NCBI RefSeq assembly: GCF_023498005.1 | Contig: NZ_CP097289.1 | Location: forward strand, 6,324,001-6,388,000 | DNA from: Streptomyces durmitorensis | GTDB lineage: Bacteria > Actinomycetota > Actinomycetes > Streptomycetales > Streptomycetaceae | Direction of reading: 5' to 3' | Length of the DNA stretch: 64,000 bases | Part shown: one piece after another, positions 26,936 through 35,619 of the stretch | Numbering within the stretch: the first letter of the stretch is position 1 | How the letters are laid out: the number at the start of each line of letters is the position of its first letter | Position numbers and translations under genes: made by a program | Notes under the pieces: model-generated | The model's database searches: none | What the model was told of the DNA's origin: nothing | Seen by the model: only the letters and a program-made list of their open reading frames with translations

Positions 26936-28066
26936 ATGGAGCCCCAGCTTCAGATCGGCCCGCACGCCGTGCGGCCGCCCGTCGTGCTCGCCCCCATGGC
27001 GGGCATTACGAATGCGCCGTTCCGCACCCTGTGCAGGGAGTTCTCCGGCGGCAAGGGCCTCTTCGTCAGCGAGATGATCACGACGCGCGCCCTGGTCGAG
27101 CGCAACGAGAAGACCATGCAGCTGATCCACTTCGACGAGACCGAGAAGCCCCGGTCCATCCAGCTGTACGGCGTCGACCCCGCGACGGTCGGCAAGGCGG
27201 TCCGCATGATCGCCGAGGAGGACCTCGCCGACCACATCGACCTGAACTTCGGCTGCCCCGTCCCCAAGGTCACCCGCAAGGGCGGCGGCTCCGCGCTCCC
27301 GTACAAGAGGCCCCTGCTGCGCGCGATCCTGCGCGAGGCGGTCGCCGGGGCCGGTGACCTGCCGGTCACGATGAAGATGCGCAAGGGCATCAACGACGAG
27401 CACATCACCTTCCTCGACGCGGGCCGCATCGCCGTCGAGGAGGGCGTCACGGCCATCGCGCTGCACGGCCGCACGGCCGCCCAGCACTACGGCGGCACCG
27501 CCGACTGGGACGCCATCGCCCGCCTCAAGGAGCACGTCCCCGAGATCCCGGTGCTCGGCAACGGCGACATCTGGTCGGCGGCCGACGCGGTCCGCATGAT
27601 GAAGGAGACCGGCTGCGACGGAGTCGTCGTGGGCCGCGGCTGCCTCGGCCGCCCCTGGCTCTTCGGCGACCTGGTGGCCGCGTTCGAGGGCACGGGCGCG
27701 CCCAAGGCCCCGGACCTGCGCGAGGTCTCCAAGGTCATGATCCGCCACGCGACACTGCTCGGCGAGTGGATCGGCGACGAGGCGCGCGGTGTCATCGACT
27801 TCCGCAAGCACGTGGCCTGGTACCTGAAGGGCTTCGCGGTCGGCTCCGAGATGCGAAAGCGCCTCGCGATCACCTCGTCCCTGGCCGAACTGGAGGACGG
27901 GCTCGGCGAGTTGGACCTCGACCAGGGATGGCCGACGGGCGCGGACGGACCGCGCGGCCGTACGTCGGGCAACAACCGCGTGGTCCTGCCGGACGGCTGG
28001 CTGAAGGACCCCTACGACTGTGCGGGCATCAGCGAGGACGCGGAGCTGGACACCTCCGGCGGCTGA
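26936..28066 (+). CDS. dusB: tRNA-dihydrouridine synthase DusB
   Basis: Flavoenzyme of 376 residues reducing specific uridines in the tRNA D-loop. Family motifs: the FMN-barrel opening VVLAPMAGITNAPFRTLCREF, MTTR-like region (SEMITTRALVER), the signature DLNFGCPVPKVTRKGGGSAL with the catalytic Cys, the HGRTAAQHY motif, and NGDIW near the flavin site. ATG at 26936 follows GGAGG. Convergent with the P450 gene, only 3 bp apart. Confidence 0.94.
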   Translation: MEPQLQIGPHAVRPPVVLAPMAGITNAPFRTLCREFSGGKGLFVSEMITTRALVERNEKTMQLIHFDETEKPRSIQLYGVDPATVGKAVRMIAEEDLADHIDLNFGCPVPKVTRKGGGSALPYKRPLLRAILREAVAGAGDLPVTMKMRKGINDEHITFLDAGRIAVEEGVTAIALHGRTAAQHYGGTADWDAIARLKEHVPEIPVLGNGDIWSAADAVRMMKETGCDGVVVGRGCLGRPWLFGDLVAAFEGTGAPKAPDLREVSKVMIRHATLLGEWIGDEARGVIDFRKHVAWYLKGFAVGSEMRKRLAITSSLAELEDGLGELDLDQGWPTGADGPRGRTSGNNRVVLPDGWLKDPYDCAGISEDAELDTSGG

Positions 28067-28069
28067 CCT

Positions 28070-29344
28070 TCACCGCAGCGTCACTGCGACTGGCAGCTCC
28101 TTGATCCCGTTCACGAAGTTGGAGCGGACGCGCCGCACCTCACCGGCCACCCGGATGTCCGCGAGCCGCGGCAGCAGCTCCTCGAACATGATCCGCATCT
28201 CCAGGCGGGCCAGGGAGTTGCCCAGGCAGAAGTGTGGGCTGCCCTTGCCGAAGGTGACGTGGTCGATGTTCTCGCGCGTCACGTCGAAGCGGTACGGATC
28301 CGGGAAGACGTCCGCGTCACGATTCCCCGAGGCGAACCACAGCACCACCTTGTCGCCCTCCTTGATCAGCTTGCCGCCGAGCGATACGTCACGGGTCGCC
28401 GTCCGCCGGAAGTGGTAGACGGGCGAGGCCCAGCGCAGACACTCCTCGACGCCGCCGGGGATGAGCGAGGGATCGGCGGTGAGCCTGGCGCGCTCGTCCG
28501 GGTGGTCGATCAGCGCGAGCATGGAGTGCGAAATGGCGTGGCGTGTCGTCTCGTTGCCCGCGACGACGAGCAGCAGGAAGTAGTTGTCGAAGTCGGTGTC
28601 GGAGAGCGGGACACCGTCCCTGGGCGAGCTGTTGACCAACGTACTCACGAGGTCGGTCCCGCCGCCCCCGCGCCGCTTGGCGGCCAACTTCCGCCCGTAC
28701 TCGAAGACTTCGAGCGCGGCGGGCGAACGGAACGGCAGATCGCGATACTGCTCGCTCTCCGCACTCTCAAGGAGCACATCGGCGTAGTCGGGATCCGTGT
28801 TGCCGATGATGCGGTTGCCCCAGTCGATGAGCTGCTGGGTGTCCTCCTCGGGGACGTCGAGCATCCGGGCGAGCACGTTGATCGGGAAGTCCGCCGAGAC
28901 CTCCTTCACGAAGTCGAAGGTGCCCTTGGGGAGCGCCGCGTCCAGGGTGCGGGCGGTCAGCCCACGCAGGAACGTCTCGTACGTCGCGACCGCGCGCGGA
29001 GTGAACTGCTTCTGCAGGATCAGCCGCATCGCCCGGTGCCGCATGCCGTCGGTCTCCAGGAGGGAGCGGCGCAGGGCGATGTAGTCCTCGTCGACCTCTT
29101 CGAGATTCGTGAACCGCATCGAGGTGAAGGTCTCCGGGTCGCGGTCCACGCGCACGATGTCCTCGTGCCGGGTGACCGCCCAGAAGCCGGAGTTGGGCGC
29201 GGGCTCGGGCTGCCAGTGGACGGGGTCCTCCCGGCGCAGCACGTCGAACATCCGCCAGGGCAGCGTGCCGTCGGTGAACTTGTCGTTGTCGGCGAGGTCG
29301 ACCTCGGCCAGGGAGAGGGCCGCGGGGCCCGTGACCGTACTCAT
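28070..29344 (-). CDS. Cytochrome P450 of the catabolic island
   Basis: Soluble P450 of 424 residues. The I-helix (LLLVVAGNETTRHAISH), K-helix ExxR (VEECLRWASPVYHFRRTA), and heme loop FGKGSPHFCLGNSLARLE with Cys373 are intact. The heme loop resembles CYP125/CYP142-like bacterial P450s more than macrolide CYPs. It sits 21 bp after the glutamine-synthetase-like gene in the same operon. The ferredoxin and reductase encoded at 38985-40460, in the same putative regulon, are its likely electron donors. The substrate is unknown; an aromatic amine or its gamma-glutamyl conjugate is inference. Confidence 0.93.
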   Translation of the reverse strand: MSTVTGPAALSLAEVDLADNDKFTDGTLPWRMFDVLRREDPVHWQPEPAPNSGFWAVTRHEDIVRVDRDPETFTSMRFTNLEEVDEDYIALRRSLLETDGMRHRAMRLILQKQFTPRAVATYETFLRGLTARTLDAALPKGTFDFVKEVSADFPINVLARMLDVPEEDTQQLIDWGNRIIGNTDPDYADVLLESAESEQYRDLPFRSPAALEVFEYGRKLAAKRRGGGGTDLVSTLVNSSPRDGVPLSDTDFDNYFLLLVVAGNETTRHAISHSMLALIDHPDERARLTADPSLIPGGVEECLRWASPVYHFRRTATRDVSLGGKLIKEGDKVVLWFASGNRDADVFPDPYRFDVTRENIDHVTFGKGSPHFCLGNSLARLEMRIMFEELLPRLADIRVAGEVRRVRSNFVNGIKELPVAVTLR

Positions 29345-29365
29345 GGGACGTACTCCTCTGAGGCA

Positions 29366-30742
29366 TCAGATAAGAAAGGCGTACTCCGTGAACTCCCAGT
29401 CGGTGACGTGCTGTTGGAAGCGTTCGATCTCGTTGCGCTTGTACGTGAGGAAGGCGTCGGTGAACGCCTCGCCCAGGAGCCCGGTCAGCGCCTCGTCGGC
29501 CTCCAGGGCGTCGAGCGCGGCGCCGAGCGTGGCGGGGAGGCGGGGCGCGGAGTCCTCCTGGTAGCCGTAGCCCTCCAGCGGGGCGGGCGGCTCCGACTTG
29601 TCGCGGATGCCGAGGAGCAGGGCGGCGACGGTCCCGGCGACGACGAGATAGGGATTGGCGGAGGCGTCGCCGAGCCGCAGTTCGAGCCGGGTCCCGGCGC
29701 CCCTCTCGGGCGGTATCCGGAGCATGGCGCTGCGGTTGTCCAGCCCCCAGTCGATCAGCCAGGGGGCGAGGGTGTCGGGGCCGAAGCGCTTGTAGGAGTT
29801 GATGGTGGGGTTGAGCAGGGCGCTGAGCGCGGGCGCGTGCCGCAGGAGTCCGGCGATGGCGTGCCGAGCGGTGGCGGAGAGACCGTCGGATGCCCCCGGG
29901 TCCTCGAACACGTTGAGTCCGGCGCCGTCGACCAGTGAGATGTGCAGATGGAAGCCGGATCCGCCGAGTCCGTTGAACGGCTTGGCCATGAAGGTCGCGA
30001 GCCGCCCCTCGCGGCGGGCCGTCTCCTTGACGGCGGCCTTGAAGCGGAAGGCGCGGTCGGCGGCGTCCAGGGCGTCGGAGTGGCCGAGGTTGATCTCGAA
30101 CTGCCCGCCGTCGAATTCGTGGTTGCCCGCGATGACGCCGATGCCGAGACCGTCCAGGCTGCGCAGGGTGCGCAGGAGGTGGCCGTCCGGGTCGCCGCGT
30201 CGCCCCGCGCTGTATACGTTGCCGGTGGCGCCGCCGTACAGGGACCACCCCGAGGGGGTGGTGGGGTCGGCCTCGCACAGAAAGTACTCGAGCTCGGGGC
30301 CGACGACAGGGGTGACGGGGCTGCCGGCGTACTCCTCGGCGCGCGCAAGTACCCGCCGCAGCAGGGCGCGTGGCGACTCCGGGGCGGGCTCGCCGGTGGC
30401 GGGATCGAAGGTGTCCCCGAGGCACCAGGCGACGCCGGGTTCCCAGGGCAGCGCCTGGAGGGTGGACAGATCGGGCCGTACGGAGACGTCGGGGAGCCCG
30501 GCGTCGAGGCCGCCTGCGACGGGGACCACGTCGCCCTGGGGACTGGTGTGGTAGACGGCGCGGCAGAAGGAGAGGCCGTGGGTGCAGGCGCTCGGCAGGT
30601 GTCCTACGAGGATGTCCCGGCCGCGGTCGGCTCCGATGAGGTCGGGGTAGATGACGCGGACCACGTCGGTGCCTTGGGTTCGCAGGGCTTCGACTGTCTC
30701 TGCGGCTTGGTCGTTCCTCGGGGTTGCGCGTGCTTCAGTCAC
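29366..30742 (-). CDS. Glutamine-synthetase-like amide ligase (GlnA3/PuuA type)
   Basis: Type-I glutamine synthetase fold of 458 residues. Visible motifs: VGPELEYFLCEAD (metal Glu), NHEFDGGQFEINLGHSDALDAADRAFRFK, the ATP/metal motif NGLGGSGFHLHISL, and RIPPERGAGTRLELRLGDASANPYLV. I do not see the NLYDLP-type adenylylation tail motif of housekeeping GlnA. Such paralogues ligate glutamate to polyamines or aromatic amines (gamma-glutamylation). Together with a class I amidotransferase-like hydrolase in the same putative regulon, this suggests a glutamyl-tag catabolic route. The operator at 30779 lies 37 bp upstream of the GTG start. Confidence 0.9.
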   Translation of the reverse strand: MTEARATPRNDQAAETVEALRTQGTDVVRVIYPDLIGADRGRDILVGHLPSACTHGLSFCRAVYHTSPQGDVVPVAGGLDAGLPDVSVRPDLSTLQALPWEPGVAWCLGDTFDPATGEPAPESPRALLRRVLARAEEYAGSPVTPVVGPELEYFLCEADPTTPSGWSLYGGATGNVYSAGRRGDPDGHLLRTLRSLDGLGIGVIAGNHEFDGGQFEINLGHSDALDAADRAFRFKAAVKETARREGRLATFMAKPFNGLGGSGFHLHISLVDGAGLNVFEDPGASDGLSATARHAIAGLLRHAPALSALLNPTINSYKRFGPDTLAPWLIDWGLDNRSAMLRIPPERGAGTRLELRLGDASANPYLVVAGTVAALLLGIRDKSEPPAPLEGYGYQEDSAPRLPATLGAALDALEADEALTGLLGEAFTDAFLTYKRNEIERFQQHVTDWEFTEYAFLI

Positions 30743-30778
30743 CCGGGTTCCAGCCTTTCCGCGGGGCGGATCGGGGTT

Positions 30779-30798
30779 ATCGTTTGAGACCAAACGAT
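30779..30798. promoter_or_regulatory. Regulon operator site 1 (GS-P450 operon)
   Basis: ATCGTTTGAGACCAAACGAT: perfect 8-bp arms, 4-bp centre. This is the most symmetric of five matching palindromes in the 30.7-35.6 kb promoters. Confidence 0.85.
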
Positions 30799-30909
30799 AG
30801 GAAGCTCTTGGGGGCTGCGCAAGCCCTACGGGGGGTATTGCGGGGTAACTGGCTTGGTGTCGCTCGGCCTTGACTCCCGCAGGGACCCCTCCCACCCACC
30901 CGCCCGTCA

Positions 30910-31010
30910 CCCCGCATCCGCCTCTGCCCGAACAGGCCTCTCCCGCCCACCCGCCCGCAACCCCGCATCCGACCCTGCCCGAACAGGCCTTTCCTGCTCA
31001 CCCGCCCGAT
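30910..31010 (+). repeat. Two 51-bp direct repeats of the dispersed intergenic element, copy A
   Basis: Units starting CCCCGCATCC at 30910 and 30961 share GCCCGAACAGGCCT and CCGCCCACCCGCCCG (second unit TGCTCACCCGCCCG). The same unit occurs twice at 62941 and 62993, beside the second copy of the hairpin element. Confidence 0.8.
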
Positions 31011-31213
31011 TGCCTCGTGGTGATGAGAGTGGGTGGGGGTGGGGGTGGGGCTCCGTACCGAAGGCGGGTGGGGTGGGAACGGGCATGGGTGGGGGATCCG
31101 CGCGGTGGCGTGGGCGGGGGTGAGTGTGGCGATGGGGGTGGGTGACCCGTGGAGGCCAGGGTGGGTGAGGTGCGACGCGATCCTGCCTCGGGAGCTCGGC
31201 CCTCGCTTACCTG

Positions 31214-31346
31214 TAGTCGGCAGCGCTCGTGAGGGGACGGGCCGGTATGTCCGCCCGGAGCACGGTTCGCGGCGCTCCGGCGGCGCAGCAGCACCGCGGT
31301 CACCGGACGATAGCGAGGACGGACATACCGGCGCGGCCCCGCCCCC
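31214..31346. repeat. 133-bp hairpin intergenic element, copy A
   Basis: Begins TAGTCGGCAGCGCTCGTGAG and ends GGCCCCGCCCCC. It holds arms GCCGGTATGTCCG (31241-31253) and CGGACATACCGGC (31320-31332), a perfect 13-bp inverted repeat around a 66-nt loop. Copy B at 63048-63180 has the same length and differs at about 12 of 133 positions. Confidence 0.85.
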
Positions 31347-31418
31347 AGGACGGACCAGTCCCGCCCTGCACCGCCCCGGCCCCGCCCCGGCCCGTAGCGG
31401 TCCCGTCGCGTGGGGCAT

Positions 31419-31438
31419 ATCGTACGGACCCAAACGAA
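31419..31438. promoter_or_regulatory. Regulon operator site 2 (acetoacetate-decarboxylase-like gene)
   Basis: ATCGTACGGACCCAAACGAA, with one half-site (CAAACGA) exact and the other altered at 2 of 8 positions. It lies 40 bp upstream of the start at 31478. Confidence 0.7.
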
Positions 31439-31477
31439 AGAAAAAGCGGAGCCGTCCGTCGCCGAAGGAGTCAGGCC

Positions 31478-32269
31478 ATGACCGGAGTTCAAGGATTCTT
31501 CCCGCCCAGGACCGCGACGGGCCGCTCCTCCCTCATCCCGGCCCCGCCCTGGCACTACTCGGGCGACCTGCTCACCGTCGAGTACCGCACCGACCCCGCC
31601 CGCGTCCGCGAACTCCTCCCCGCCCCGCTCGACCTGGCGGCGGACGACCCCGGCGCCGTCGCCCTCATCTGGGCCGACTGGCAGTCCTGCTCGGGCGGCA
31701 AGGCCGAGCTGCTCGATCCTGTCCGGGCCCAGTACAAGGAGTGCTTCGCCGTCGTGCGCTGCGGTCACCGTGGCCGTACCTACTCGCGCTGCGTCTACAT
31801 CTGGGTCGACAAGGACTTCGCCATCGCCCGCGGCATCCACCAGGGCTATCCGAAGAAGCTCGGGTCCATCCACATGACCCGGCCGCACCCCTACGGCCCC
31901 GCGCCCCGCATCGCGCAGGGCGCCGCCTTCGGGGCCACGCTCGCCGCCGCCGACCGCCGCATCGCCCAGGCCGTGGTGACCCTGCGCGAACCCTCCGAGA
32001 CGAACGGCTTCGTCAACGCCCATCCCATGGCCCATCATCGTCAACTCCCCTCCATCGAGGGCAAGGGCCTGGCTCTCGACGAGCTCGTCGCGTCCGGTGC
32101 CGCCTCCTTCGAGGGGGGCCAGGCCTGGTCGGGCGAGGCCGACCTCGACCTCTTCGACGCGCCCACGGAAGAGCTGGCCGCGCTGACGATCGAGGAGCCG
32201 ATCGGCGCGTACTACCGCCAGGTGGGCGTGACGTGGAATGGTGGGACCCTTCTGGAGACGGGCCTGTAG
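31478..32269 (+). CDS. Acetoacetate decarboxylase family protein
   Basis: Protein of 263 residues with the ADC fold. The Schiff-base region is present: GIHQGYPKKLGSIHMTR, where the Lys pair matches the catalytic Lys motif of acetoacetate decarboxylases. The N-terminal pattern YRTDPARVRELLPAPL and a C-terminal ADLDLFDAP segment also fit. In catabolic clusters these proteins can act as decarboxylases or aldolase-dehydratases on oxo-acids, so it may handle a product of ring cleavage. The shared operator places it with the island. Confidence 0.86.
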   Translation: MTGVQGFFPPRTATGRSSLIPAPPWHYSGDLLTVEYRTDPARVRELLPAPLDLAADDPGAVALIWADWQSCSGGKAELLDPVRAQYKECFAVVRCGHRGRTYSRCVYIWVDKDFAIARGIHQGYPKKLGSIHMTRPHPYGPAPRIAQGAAFGATLAAADRRIAQAVVTLREPSETNGFVNAHPMAHHRQLPSIEGKGLALDELVASGAASFEGGQAWSGEADLDLFDAPTEELAALTIEEPIGAYYRQVGVTWNGGTLLETGL

Positions 32270-32333
32270 GGGCGGGGCGCGCAGGGGCATCGCGCAGGGG
32301 CATCGCGCAGGAGCGTCGCGCGGGGGGCGGCGG

Positions 32334-33845
32334 CTAGCTCCCCGCCGCCGATCCGATCCCCGCATGGACCTCCGGCCGAGCCCTCCGCAGCCAAAGCCCC
32401 CACACCACACCCGCCGCAGCCGCGATGAGGATGAGGCAAGGCAGCGCCCACCGCAGCGGATTGCCCTCCGAAACCCCCAACTGAACGCTGAAGTTGGTCA
32501 GCGCCAGCCAGAAGAAGACCGCGAGCGCGACGCCCGAGAGCAGCGGCGCGATCAGCCGGTGCCACACAGACTCGACCGCCTCCTCGTCCATCTCACCGCG
32601 CCGCGCGAAGTAGGCGATGACCGACGCCGACGTGGCGAGCAGAAGCAGGATCACGCCGAGTGCGCCGAGGTTGGTCAGCCACGTGAAGACGTCCATCACC
32701 GGATCGCGCCCCGCCAGCGCGAACACCCCGATGACGACGACGCTAACCACCGTCTGGAGCAGCGAGCCCCGATACGGCGACCCGTACCGCGGGTGGAGCG
32801 CCCCGAGTCCGCGCGGCAGTACACCCTCCCGGCCCAGCGAACGGACGTACCGCGCAACGGCGTTGTGGAAGGAGAGCAGCGCCGCCAGCAGGCTGGTGAT
32901 GAGGAAGAGCTGGGCGAAGTCGGAGAAGGCGGTCCCCAGGCCGCTGCTCCGGTCACTGAGGAAGAACAGCATCTCCGGTCCCTGCTCGGCGGCGACCCGC
33001 GTGGCCCGCCCCGTCCCGGCCCCGCTGATCATCGCCCACGCGGTGACAGCGTAGAAGACACCGATGAGCCCGACGGCGATGTAGGTGGCGCGCGCCACGG
33101 TACGGCGAGGATCCCGGCACTCCTCGCTGTAGAGCGCCGCCGACTCGAAGCCCATGTACGCGGCGAACACGCAGCACAGCGCGACCCCGAGCGAGCCGTC
33201 CGTGGCGGCGCCCCAGGTGAGGGGCGTGGTGGAGATGCCCTGCGGGGCGTCGGCGAACTGGCCGATGTCGAAGACGAATACGGTGCCGAATTCCAGCACG
33301 AGCAGCACGGCGAGCACCTTCACGCCCAGGTCCACGCGCAGATGGCCGAGCACGCCCACGACGGCCGTGCACGCGAACACGAGCGCCCACCAGGGGATGT
33401 CGGCACCGGTCTTGGATTCGATGAACTGCGCGGTCGTCGCCCCGAAGAGCCCGGCGATGCCGATCTGCATGGCGTTGTACGCGAGCAGCGCGACGAAGGC
33501 CGCACCGACACCGGCCGTGCGGCCGAGCCCCTGCGCGGTGTACGCGTAGAACGCCCCGGCCCCCGTGATGTGCCGGCTCATCGCCGCGTACCCCGCGCTG
33601 AAGAGGGCGAGGACGACGCCGACGAGGAGGTAGAGGAGGGGTATGCCGAGGATTCCCGTGACGCCGAGGGACTGCGGTATGCCACCGGCGGCCACGGTCA
33701 GCGGGGCCGATGCCGCGACGACGAAGAAGACGATGCCGGTGACGCCGATGCGGCGCTCGGGCGCGGCGGCGGAGGAGAGGTGCGCCACGGGAGAGGCAGT
33801 GGGAGTGGGAGCGGGCGTGGGCGTGCCGGGGTGGTCGATGGTCAT
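32334..33845 (-). CDS. APC-superfamily amino acid/amine permease
   Basis: Membrane protein of 503 residues with 12 predicted helices. The N-terminal motif GVTGIVFFVVAASAPLTVAAGGIPQSLGVTGI and the consensus PLLYLLVGVVLALFSAGYAAMSRHITGAGAFYAYTAQGLGR are typical of the APC family. Probably imports the amino acid or amine catabolised by the island. It is divergent from the MarR gene, with operator site 3 between them. Confidence 0.9.
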   Translation of the reverse strand: MTIDHPGTPTPAPTPTASPVAHLSSAAAPERRIGVTGIVFFVVAASAPLTVAAGGIPQSLGVTGILGIPLLYLLVGVVLALFSAGYAAMSRHITGAGAFYAYTAQGLGRTAGVGAAFVALLAYNAMQIGIAGLFGATTAQFIESKTGADIPWWALVFACTAVVGVLGHLRVDLGVKVLAVLLVLEFGTVFVFDIGQFADAPQGISTTPLTWGAATDGSLGVALCCVFAAYMGFESAALYSEECRDPRRTVARATYIAVGLIGVFYAVTAWAMISGAGTGRATRVAAEQGPEMLFFLSDRSSGLGTAFSDFAQLFLITSLLAALLSFHNAVARYVRSLGREGVLPRGLGALHPRYGSPYRGSLLQTVVSVVVIGVFALAGRDPVMDVFTWLTNLGALGVILLLLATSASVIAYFARRGEMDEEAVESVWHRLIAPLLSGVALAVFFWLALTNFSVQLGVSEGNPLRWALPCLILIAAAAGVVWGLWLRRARPEVHAGIGSAAGS

Positions 33846-33889
33846 GCCGGGACTCCGGAGAGGGAGGGCGTATCCACTGGAAACGCGTT

Positions 33890-33909
33890 ATCGTTTGAGC
33901 CCGTACGAA
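33890..33909. promoter_or_regulatory. Regulon operator site 3 (permease and MarR genes)
   Basis: ATCGTTTGAGCCCGTACGAA, between divergent genes. The left half-site is perfect; the right has two changes. It is placed to control the permease and autoregulate the MarR gene. Confidence 0.75.
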
Positions 33910-34023
33910 ATTCGAGTGGCGCTGATGGTACGGACGCGTATGCGCCCCGGCAAGGTCTTGGGAGACTGGACCCGCCGACCGGAACCACAGGAACGACGGC
34001 CGGACACACGAGAACGAGGGGAC

Positions 34024-34602
34024 ATGTACGTGACGGGCTACCGCTCCATCCGCGAGACCGAGAAGGCGGTCCGGGCCAAGCTCGGCGGCACCCCCGTCAA
34101 GTACGAGCAGATGGCCGCCGTCTCGAACATCTACCGCGCGGCGTCCGCCGTCCGGCAGCACTTCGAGAACTCCGTGCTGCGCGGGGCCGAGCTGACGTGG
34201 ACGTCGTTCGTGGTCCTCTACGTGGTCTGGATCTGGGGAGAGATGGAGACGCGGTACGTCGCCGAGGAGGCGGGCATCTCCAAGGGCACGCTGACCGGGG
34301 TCGCCCGGACGCTGGCGGGCCGGGGCCTGCTGGAGCGGCGCGGCCACCCGGACGACGGGCGGCTCGCGCTGCTGCGTCTGACGGGGGAGGGGGAGCGGCT
34401 GATGGAGAAGGTGTTCCCCGCCTTCAACGCGGAGGAGGCGTTCGTCGCCGACGGCCTGACGGACGAGGAGTGCCGGACGCTGGCCGATCTCCTGCGGAAG
34501 ATCGTGGTGCAGACGGAGGAGAAGGGTGAGGAGCGGAGGGTCGAGCTGCTGGACGGCGCCGAGCCTGCTCCTCGCCGGAGTGGCAGGCGGGCCAAGGGCT
34601 GA
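34024..34602 (+). CDS. MarR-family regulator, likely master repressor of the island
   Basis: Protein of 192 residues with a MarR winged helix: WTSFVVLYVVWIWGEMETRYVAEEAGISKGTLTGVARTLAGRGLLERRGHPDDGRLALLRLTGEG, including the wing D-D-G-R. Flanking helices form the dimer and ligand pocket. ATG at 34024 follows GAGGGG. It is the only regulator gene in the island, and a 20-bp palindrome is the right size for a MarR dimer, so it is the best candidate to bind all five sites. Effector unknown. Confidence 0.9.
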   Translation: MYVTGYRSIRETEKAVRAKLGGTPVKYEQMAAVSNIYRAASAVRQHFENSVLRGAELTWTSFVVLYVVWIWGEMETRYVAEEAGISKGTLTGVARTLAGRGLLERRGHPDDGRLALLRLTGEGERLMEKVFPAFNAEEAFVADGLTDEECRTLADLLRKIVVQTEEKGEERRVELLDGAEPAPRRSGRRAKG

Positions 34603-34634
34603 GAGGGGCGAGCCGGAGCCTTGAGCGCCGTTGG

Positions 34635-35459
34635 TCACCGGCTTCGCCGAGTGCTTCGCCGAGTGCGTCGCCGGACCAGCTGAACTCCATCGGCTGCGTC
34701 GCCCGAACCAGCCGCCCGAACCAGCCCCCCGAACAGCCCCTGCTGCCCCGCATCCGAGCCGGCCGTGTCCTCCGGATGCCACTGCACGGCCGCGAACCAC
34801 CCACCCCCACCCGGCAGTTCAAGCGCCTCCACCGTTCCGTCGTCCTCCGCCCACCCGGTGGCCACGAGCCCCCGCCCGAGCCTCTCCACGCACTGGTGGT
34901 GGAAGCAGGAGACGGACGTCGACTGGGCGCCCAGCGCGCGGGCCACCACGGAGCCGGGGTCCACCCGCACCCGGTGCACCTTGTGACGATGCTCCGACTC
35001 CGGACCGCCCATGTCCTGCCGAAGCGACCCGCCCAGCGCGACGTTCACCACCTGTAGCCCCCGGCACACCGCGAGCACCGGCAGTCCCTGTCCCACGGCG
35101 CACCGCGCGAGGGCGAGGTCGAACGCGTCCTGGGCGTCATCCACGTCGTACACGGATCCGTGCACCTCGGAGCCGTTCCCCGCGTACCGCCAGGGCGCCA
35201 GGTCACCGCCCCCGGGCAGCAGCAGCCCGTCGCACCGCGCCAGCCGCGCCGCGGCCTCGTCGGCCGGGCCCGGCAGCATCATGAACGGCTCTCCGCCCGC
35301 GCGGAACACCGCCTCCGCCAGCGCACGGGCCGTCACCACGGCCTCGTACCGAAGAGCGGAGGTCGCCGCCGAGTACCGCTGCGGCAAGGCGATCAACGGC
35401 CGACGGGTCCCCGAGTCGTCCGCGTGATGACTGCTGGTGGCCAGGGCGTCGTCCGGCAT
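34635..35459 (-). CDS. Class I glutamine-amidotransferase-like hydrolase (peptidase C26, PuuD type)
   Basis: Protein of 274 residues of the gamma-glutamyl-GABA hydrolase family. Nucleophile Cys132 lies in LAVCRGLQVVNVALGG, and the partner His-Glu in AAVQWHPED; the substrate-side motif PGGGDLAP is also present. The first 15 residues are variable. The enzyme should remove glutamate from a gamma-glutamyl conjugate made by the GS-like ligase. Start ATG at 35459, with operator site 4 upstream. The C-terminus ends in an Arg-rich repeat tail (RRRTRRSTRRSR). Confidence 0.88.
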   Translation of the reverse strand: MPDDALATSSHHADDSGTRRPLIALPQRYSAATSALRYEAVVTARALAEAVFRAGGEPFMMLPGPADEAAARLARCDGLLLPGGGDLAPWRYAGNGSEVHGSVYDVDDAQDAFDLALARCAVGQGLPVLAVCRGLQVVNVALGGSLRQDMGGPESEHRHKVHRVRVDPGSVVARALGAQSTSVSCFHHQCVERLGRGLVATGWAEDDGTVEALELPGGGGWFAAVQWHPEDTAGSDAGQQGLFGGLVRAAGSGDAADGVQLVRRRTRRSTRRSR

Positions 35460-35511
35460 GGATGCCTCCTGGGGTGCCGCCGGGCGTCTCGCGAACGACG
35501 GTGCTCAAGAT

Positions 35512-35531
35512 TTTGTTTGAGTTCAAACGGT
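35512..35531. promoter_or_regulatory. Regulon operator site 4 (hydrolase gene)
   Basis: TTTGTTTGAGTTCAAACGGT, core GTTTGAGTTCAAAC. It lies 52 bp upstream of the hydrolase start, and 57 bp from site 5. Confidence 0.8.
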
Positions 35532-35587
35532 AGCCGAACGAGGCGGTCCCATCGAGGGGTTGACCCCACTGCCTCGCCGCTCATAAT

Positions 35588-35607
35588 ATTGTTTGGGTTC
35601 AAACGAA
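35588..35607. promoter_or_regulatory. Regulon operator site 5 (dehydrogenase operon)
   Basis: ATTGTTTGGGTTCAAACGAA, immediately before the ribosome site (GGAGG) of the dehydrogenase gene, a position that would block transcription or early elongation. Confidence 0.8.
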
Positions 35608-35619
35608 CTGGAGGAAGTC

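Noticed and set aside
31033..32337. 434-residue plus-strand frame around 31-32 kb
   Set aside because: Arg/Gly/Pro-rich; overlaps the hairpin element and the ADC-like gene in another frame.
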